Shown here: in pieces, positions 60,450 to 64,000 of the stretch | Layout: each line of letters starts with the position of its first letter | Numbering within the stretch: position 1 is the stretch's first letter | Program-made: the position numbers and the translations under genes | Source: Tetradesmus obliquus | Lineage: Eukaryota; Chlorophyta; Chlorophyceae; Sphaeropleales; Scenedesmaceae | NCBI GenBank assembly: GCA_030272155.1 | Contig: CP126203.1 | Location: 2,914,001 to 2,978,000, forward strand | Length of the DNA: 64,000 bases | Direction of reading: 5' to 3' | Notes under the pieces: model-generated | Database searches by the model: none | What the model was told of the DNA's origin: nothing | What the model saw: only the letters and a program-made list of their open reading frames with translations

Positions 60450-61452
60450 GCCGCATGCCTGTCGCACTGGCAGTTTGGCAGCATGCAGCAACTCACCAAT
60501 GCACGCAGCTCGCAACCGCTGTCTGTGTACTCACAGCAGTTTCATGCCAACTGTCTGCTGTCAGGCTGTCGTACCTGTACAGGTTTCTGGAGTTCAGGGC
60601 AAAAATAGGCTCGGCTCTGACATGGGTGAACAACGTGAGCATCTGATCCGTTGGTCTAGCAATATGGCTGACGCTTGATCATGCTCTGGTGTGCTGCAGT
60701 TCCTGCAAGCACAAAGGAGCAGTGCGGCGTGCTTGAGCTGCAGTGGTTTGTGTTCCACTTGACAGCGTCTCACACTTCAAACTACTTGCCTTTTTGAGTT
60801 GTTCTAGTAGTGTTTGCATGTTAGCCTGAGGCCGTCTGGTGGTGTTTGAGGCAAACTGGTGTTGTGTGGGCTACCCTGCTGCTTTTGCTGGTGTGAGTAG
60901 CAGGACCTGGAGCAGTGCCTTGATGAAAGTAACTGCTGAAAATAATTGCTGAATCATCCTGCGGTCATGAGAAGCTGCAACACTCCAGTTCCAAACCTTT
61001 ATTCTGGGTGATAATCCGCAGCCACCACATGCTGTATCTGTTGTGTCTCATTCCATCGAAGTGAATGGCTTTATCTGTGACCATTTGTAGTGTGATTCTG
61101 TGCTAGGGCATGCCTGTGATTCTTGTATTTGATATTCTTTCATGTGTCTGCAGTTCATAGGTGTCTTGGAGCTGGCTGCATGCTTTGGGGATCGCGCCAA
61201 CTACGCACAGATGGAGGCAACACTCGGCATCACAAGGTGAATCGCTGCTCAGAGCATCCATGCAAGATGTGCATACTGCCAGAGTCATGCTGCAGTGAAG
61301 CGGATTGCACCATTACACAACCTGCTCACAGCATCAGGCAGTGACTTGCGTCACAGGACTTGCTAAACGCAGTCGGGCACAGCCTTCCAGTATTGCCAGT
61401 GAGGCATCACAGTTTGTCACCAACATGCTGGGCTGTCCAAACGTTTTCTCAC

Positions 61453-61493
<41 letters not shown>

Positions 61494-62805
61494 AGGCCTA
61501 GCACCAAGTGTCAGTTGGCACCAGGCCAGACAGTCCCTGAAGGCCAAGAGGTTTATCCAGACCCCTCCCACTGCAGCTCAGCCTCAGTCGTTCCCCTAAA
61601 CGGACGGTCCAGCGGAAGCCGCAAGCTGCGTGCTTCGTCTGCTGCACCGTTAAACGCCAGCAGTGACGGCAGCAACCTGGACAACATGGGTGGGCTGGGC
61701 GGCTCCTCCGGCGAAGCAGCGGCTGCTCGGCGGCTGCTGGGCACCACCATTCAACCAGACAGCAGCGCCTTCAGCCTATTGGAGACGCTCAGCAGTGACT
61801 TCAGTGGCGTATACGATTTGTACAAGGAAGTTCACAATGCGGTGTCTCCCATCGCGCAGGACATCAGCGATGTCATGTCTGTCATGCGCACGGTGATGGA
61901 TGCGATCGATGATTTCATGGCGCCGTTCACGCCGTTTGAAGGCGTCATCAACACGGTGCAGAACATCCTGTCGTACATACAGTGAGTGCAGTACGAAGCA
62001 GCAGGTCGTCACAACCAGCGCCAGCTAGTATGCGTTTGTTGGTATGGCTGGTTTTAGACATGAAGCACGTGTCTGTCGCGCTCGTCCAACTGCTTTTGGC
62101 TCTATCGTGCAGCATGCGAGCTGCCCTTGGGATGCAAACTGTTGCGGCTGCTTGTGGCAGCGTCCATTCGGATAATCACAGCCTGGTCATGCTAAAGCAG
62201 TCCTGACAGAAAACAGCAGAGTACATTTTTGCGTGTAGAGAACCCTTGCACTGCCACACAACCACTGGAAACCTGACAGACGTGCTGCTTTTCTTGCGCT
62301 TTGCGGCTGCTACGCTTGCTGTGGCTGCCGTGTTGCTGTTGCTGCTGCCATCTCCTGCAGATGCCCTGACTTAGGGCCCCTCAACTTCATTTGCCACCTT
62401 GGAGAGATCCTAGGTGGGTCAACTCGATGCCTTTTTGGTCTCAGGAGAGGCCAATGACAGGCGCATATATGTTGTTTTGAGCCTATACAGAGAGCGTTGA
62501 GTCAGAAAATGCCCGCTAAATTTTGGCTTAAATGTTCCAGGCGCTAGCGTCCTGGGCCAGCGCATAGCGTCCTTAGCACACGTGCCTGTAGACCGCAAGC
62601 ATTCGTCAGTTACACTGTTAGGCACGGCGGCTGCCTAACACCGTCAGTGTCTGGTTTGCCTTGAGCCACGTGTCATGTCTGGATGCTGCAGATGATGCAC
62701 TCAAGAGCATTATGCAGTCTGTTGGCTTGCCACCGATCGACGAGTGGCTCCAGAGCCTCATTGCGGTGAGCGCTGCTGCACCAGCACCTACAGCAGCAGC
62801 AGCAT

Positions 62806-62881
<76 letters not shown>

Positions 62882-63749
62882 GCAGCGCACCAGATGGAGC
62901 CGCCGCCGCCGCAGCAGCAGCAGCAAATCATCTGCACAGCCGCAGCAGCAGCAAATTATCTGCGGCATGCCGCATCACCATACAACAGCATATATGAGAT
63001 GCAGCCTGCCCCAGCAGCAGTGCTAGCAGCAGCGACAGCATAGTACTACTACAGTATATCTCTGGCGACTTGGTCTGGTGTATTTGATGTGAAGGCAACC
63101 GGCGGGCCTGCTAACAGCACCTACAGCAGTGTTTGCTGACGTGCACTGCTTGTGTTGTGCTTGCAGGAACTGGGCATACCAACCTTTGGCGACATCAAAA
63201 CAGAATTTATGGCCGAGGTCAACAACACCGTGATGCCCAGCGTGACAAGCGCGCTGCAATCGTTCGAAAAAGCCTACCTCGGTAATCTGAAGAACGCGAC
63301 GTCTTTGAGGTAGGTTTGAACACTGGCGATTGACCCAGTGACAAGTACCAGCATTGTACCAATGCACGTTCATACCTCGGAACCTTCTCAGGGCCACTGT
63401 CACCAGATGCCTCATGTTGTGATAACATTGTTATTGTTACTGTTAGGTGCGACACCTACCATGTGCACATGTGCGATCTGGTAACCACACTGCGTACATG
63501 TGGTTGCTGTTGGGCGCTGGTTTAGTGTAGTAGTACACACTAGTGTGCCTAATCTACATCCTGCACTCAGAGAAGTGGCTTACCTACAATAGGTCACAAA
63601 TGCAAGCCGCGCATGCTGCCAAGTTCGACAACAAAGTGGGCTCACAAGTGCCTGTTGTGCTGCTTGTGCAGCTACTGGATGGGCAGCTTTGAGCCGCGCT
63701 TTGTGGAGACTGGAGTGACACTTAACCGGGCCATAGGCGAAGACGGCAC
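56613..63749 (+). CDS. Gene B: inverted paralogue of gene A, runs off the window
   Basis: Fifteen exons are read with phase kept: 56613-56669, 56848-56895, 57378-57563, 57937-58045, 58612-58725, 59206-59272, 59676-59778, 60175-60248, 60565-60634, 61154-61236, 61496-61981, 62361-62413, 62692-62765, 63167-63309 and 63672-63749. A donor after 63749 and a candidate acceptor near 63952 show that the gene continues. It begins with a signal peptide (MPWLLACLALLVAAHAGFQ). Exons 4-10 and 12-15 have exactly the lengths of their gene A counterparts; exons 3 and 11 differ by 3 and 9 nt. Shared blocks include CDWPYQYYSDDQLTNIMSLA, FMAPFTPFEG, IINTVQN or VINTVQN, and GLPPIDEW. The protein is predicted to be secreted; its function is unknown. 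The cysteine-rich LNR part of gene A would lie beyond the window. Confidence 0.8.
56934..57064. repeat. 131-bp near-perfect palindrome in gene B intron 2
   Basis: Two 65-base arms (starting actcgaaggcc and ending ggccttcgagt) are complementary except at about four positions, with a single central base (56999) and no spacer. The inner ~30 bases on each side, including caacccgggggtagggcatg, match perfectly. Such cruciform-prone DNA is unusual in an intron. Confidence 0.92.
57084..57128. repeat. Hairpin beside the palindrome
   Basis: cctcatcacaacagat and atctgttgtgatgagg form a perfect 16-bp stem with a 13-base loop. Its left half also repeats directly at 56906-56933, beside gene B exon 2. Confidence 0.9.
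57209..57241. repeat. (CTG)11 tract, gene B intron 2
   Basis: Eleven CTG units followed by CAA, upstream of exon 3. No coding role. Confidence 0.85.
58786..58841. repeat. (CTG)18-19 tract, gene B intron 5
   Basis: Long uninterrupted CTG tract about 60 bp after exon 5. It creates poly-C and poly-S frames that are not genes. Confidence 0.9.
62807..62880. repeat. (CAG)25 tract, gene B intron 13
   Basis: About 25 uninterrupted CAG units, the longest in the window, 40 bp after the exon 13 donor. The frames through it read poly-Q, poly-S or poly-A (poly-L on the other strand) and lie entirely within the intron. Confidence 0.92.
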
Positions 63750-64000
63750 GTGAGTTGGAGCTGGCTCGAAGTGGTCAGGCATGACATTCTGATGATGTAG
63801 ATGCACAACAACAGCTAGCCATGCTGACATGCGTGACATATATACCCGACATAGATGCGCTGTGAGACAGGCGCATAGTGGCTTCATACTGTGCATGACC
63901 AGCACATTGGCAGTATATGTAGCAGCAGCAGGTCAGCGGTCCTTTGTTGCAGGCCACACGCGTGCTTGTATCTGCGGTGCACAAGAACGCAGCGGCTGGT
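63750..64000 (+). other. Gene B intron 15 and possible start of exon 16
   Basis: A GTGAGT donor follows 63749. TTTGTTGCAG ending at about 63951 is a good acceptor, but the phase-correct reading after it (PHACLYLRCTRTQR) does not match exon 16 of gene A (VTITCPSGQYP), so the next homologous exon may lie outside the window. Confidence 0.4.

Noticed and set aside
62661..63043. Poly-Q protein genes at the (CAG)25 tract
   Set aside because: The frames overlap gene B exon 13 and its intron; the homologous intron of gene A lacks such a tract, so it is a microsatellite and not coding.

Overview
This is a 64-kb piece of nuclear DNA from an intron-rich eukaryote, most probably a chlorophyte green alga. 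Genes are broken into many small exons with GT-AG introns (donors mostly GTGAG or GTGCG, acceptors mostly TGCAG). CAG/CTG trinucleotide tracts are everywhere, the proteins are plant/algal in character, and TGTAA motifs of the green-algal poly(A) type follow two genes. The species cannot be fixed from the sequence. Exon coordinates below come from reading splice signals and checking that reading phase is carried across every junction; no transcript data were available.

Layout. 7-4178 (-): a 3'-truncated gene for an unrecognised membrane/coiled-coil protein. 4854-14488 (-): a DHX35-type DEAH RNA helicase in 14 exons. 15157-16002 (+): a probable Mediator subunit 30, divergent from DHX35. 16.1-24.0 kb: repeat-rich, with a stray copy of the DHX35 last exon, a decayed integrase-bearing retroelement, a LINE-like fragment and a 2.9-kb CACTA-like DNA transposon whose unoccupied target site also lies in the window. 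24005-41783 (-): a 34-exon gene (gene A) for a ~1,940-residue secreted cysteine-rich protein with Notch-type LNR and GCC2/GCC3-like repeats. 43965-46766 (-): RMND5/GID2, the RING-type E3 subunit of the GID/CTLH complex. 47928-52583 (+): PDK1 kinase without a PH domain. 56613 to the end (+): gene B, a paralogue of gene A in inverted orientation with almost identical exon sizes, running off the window. A and B are transcribed away from each other and flank RMND5 and PDK1.

The strongest unusual signal concerns the exons. DHX35, PDK1, RMND5, the Mediator-like gene and the first gene carry truncated tandem copies of their exon edges inside introns or just past the last exon. Copies of an acceptor plus the 5' part of an exon always lie upstream of the intact exon; copies of the 3' part of an exon plus its donor always lie downstream. 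I call these splice-junction echoes. About 40 can be read by eye. They explain most of the repeat structure and nearly all of the long spurious open frames.

The genes do not form an obvious pathway. DHX35 (spliceosome), MED30 (transcription), GID2 (proteolysis) and PDK1 (AGC kinase signalling) are housekeeping functions; the A/B pair is the candidate lineage-specific system.
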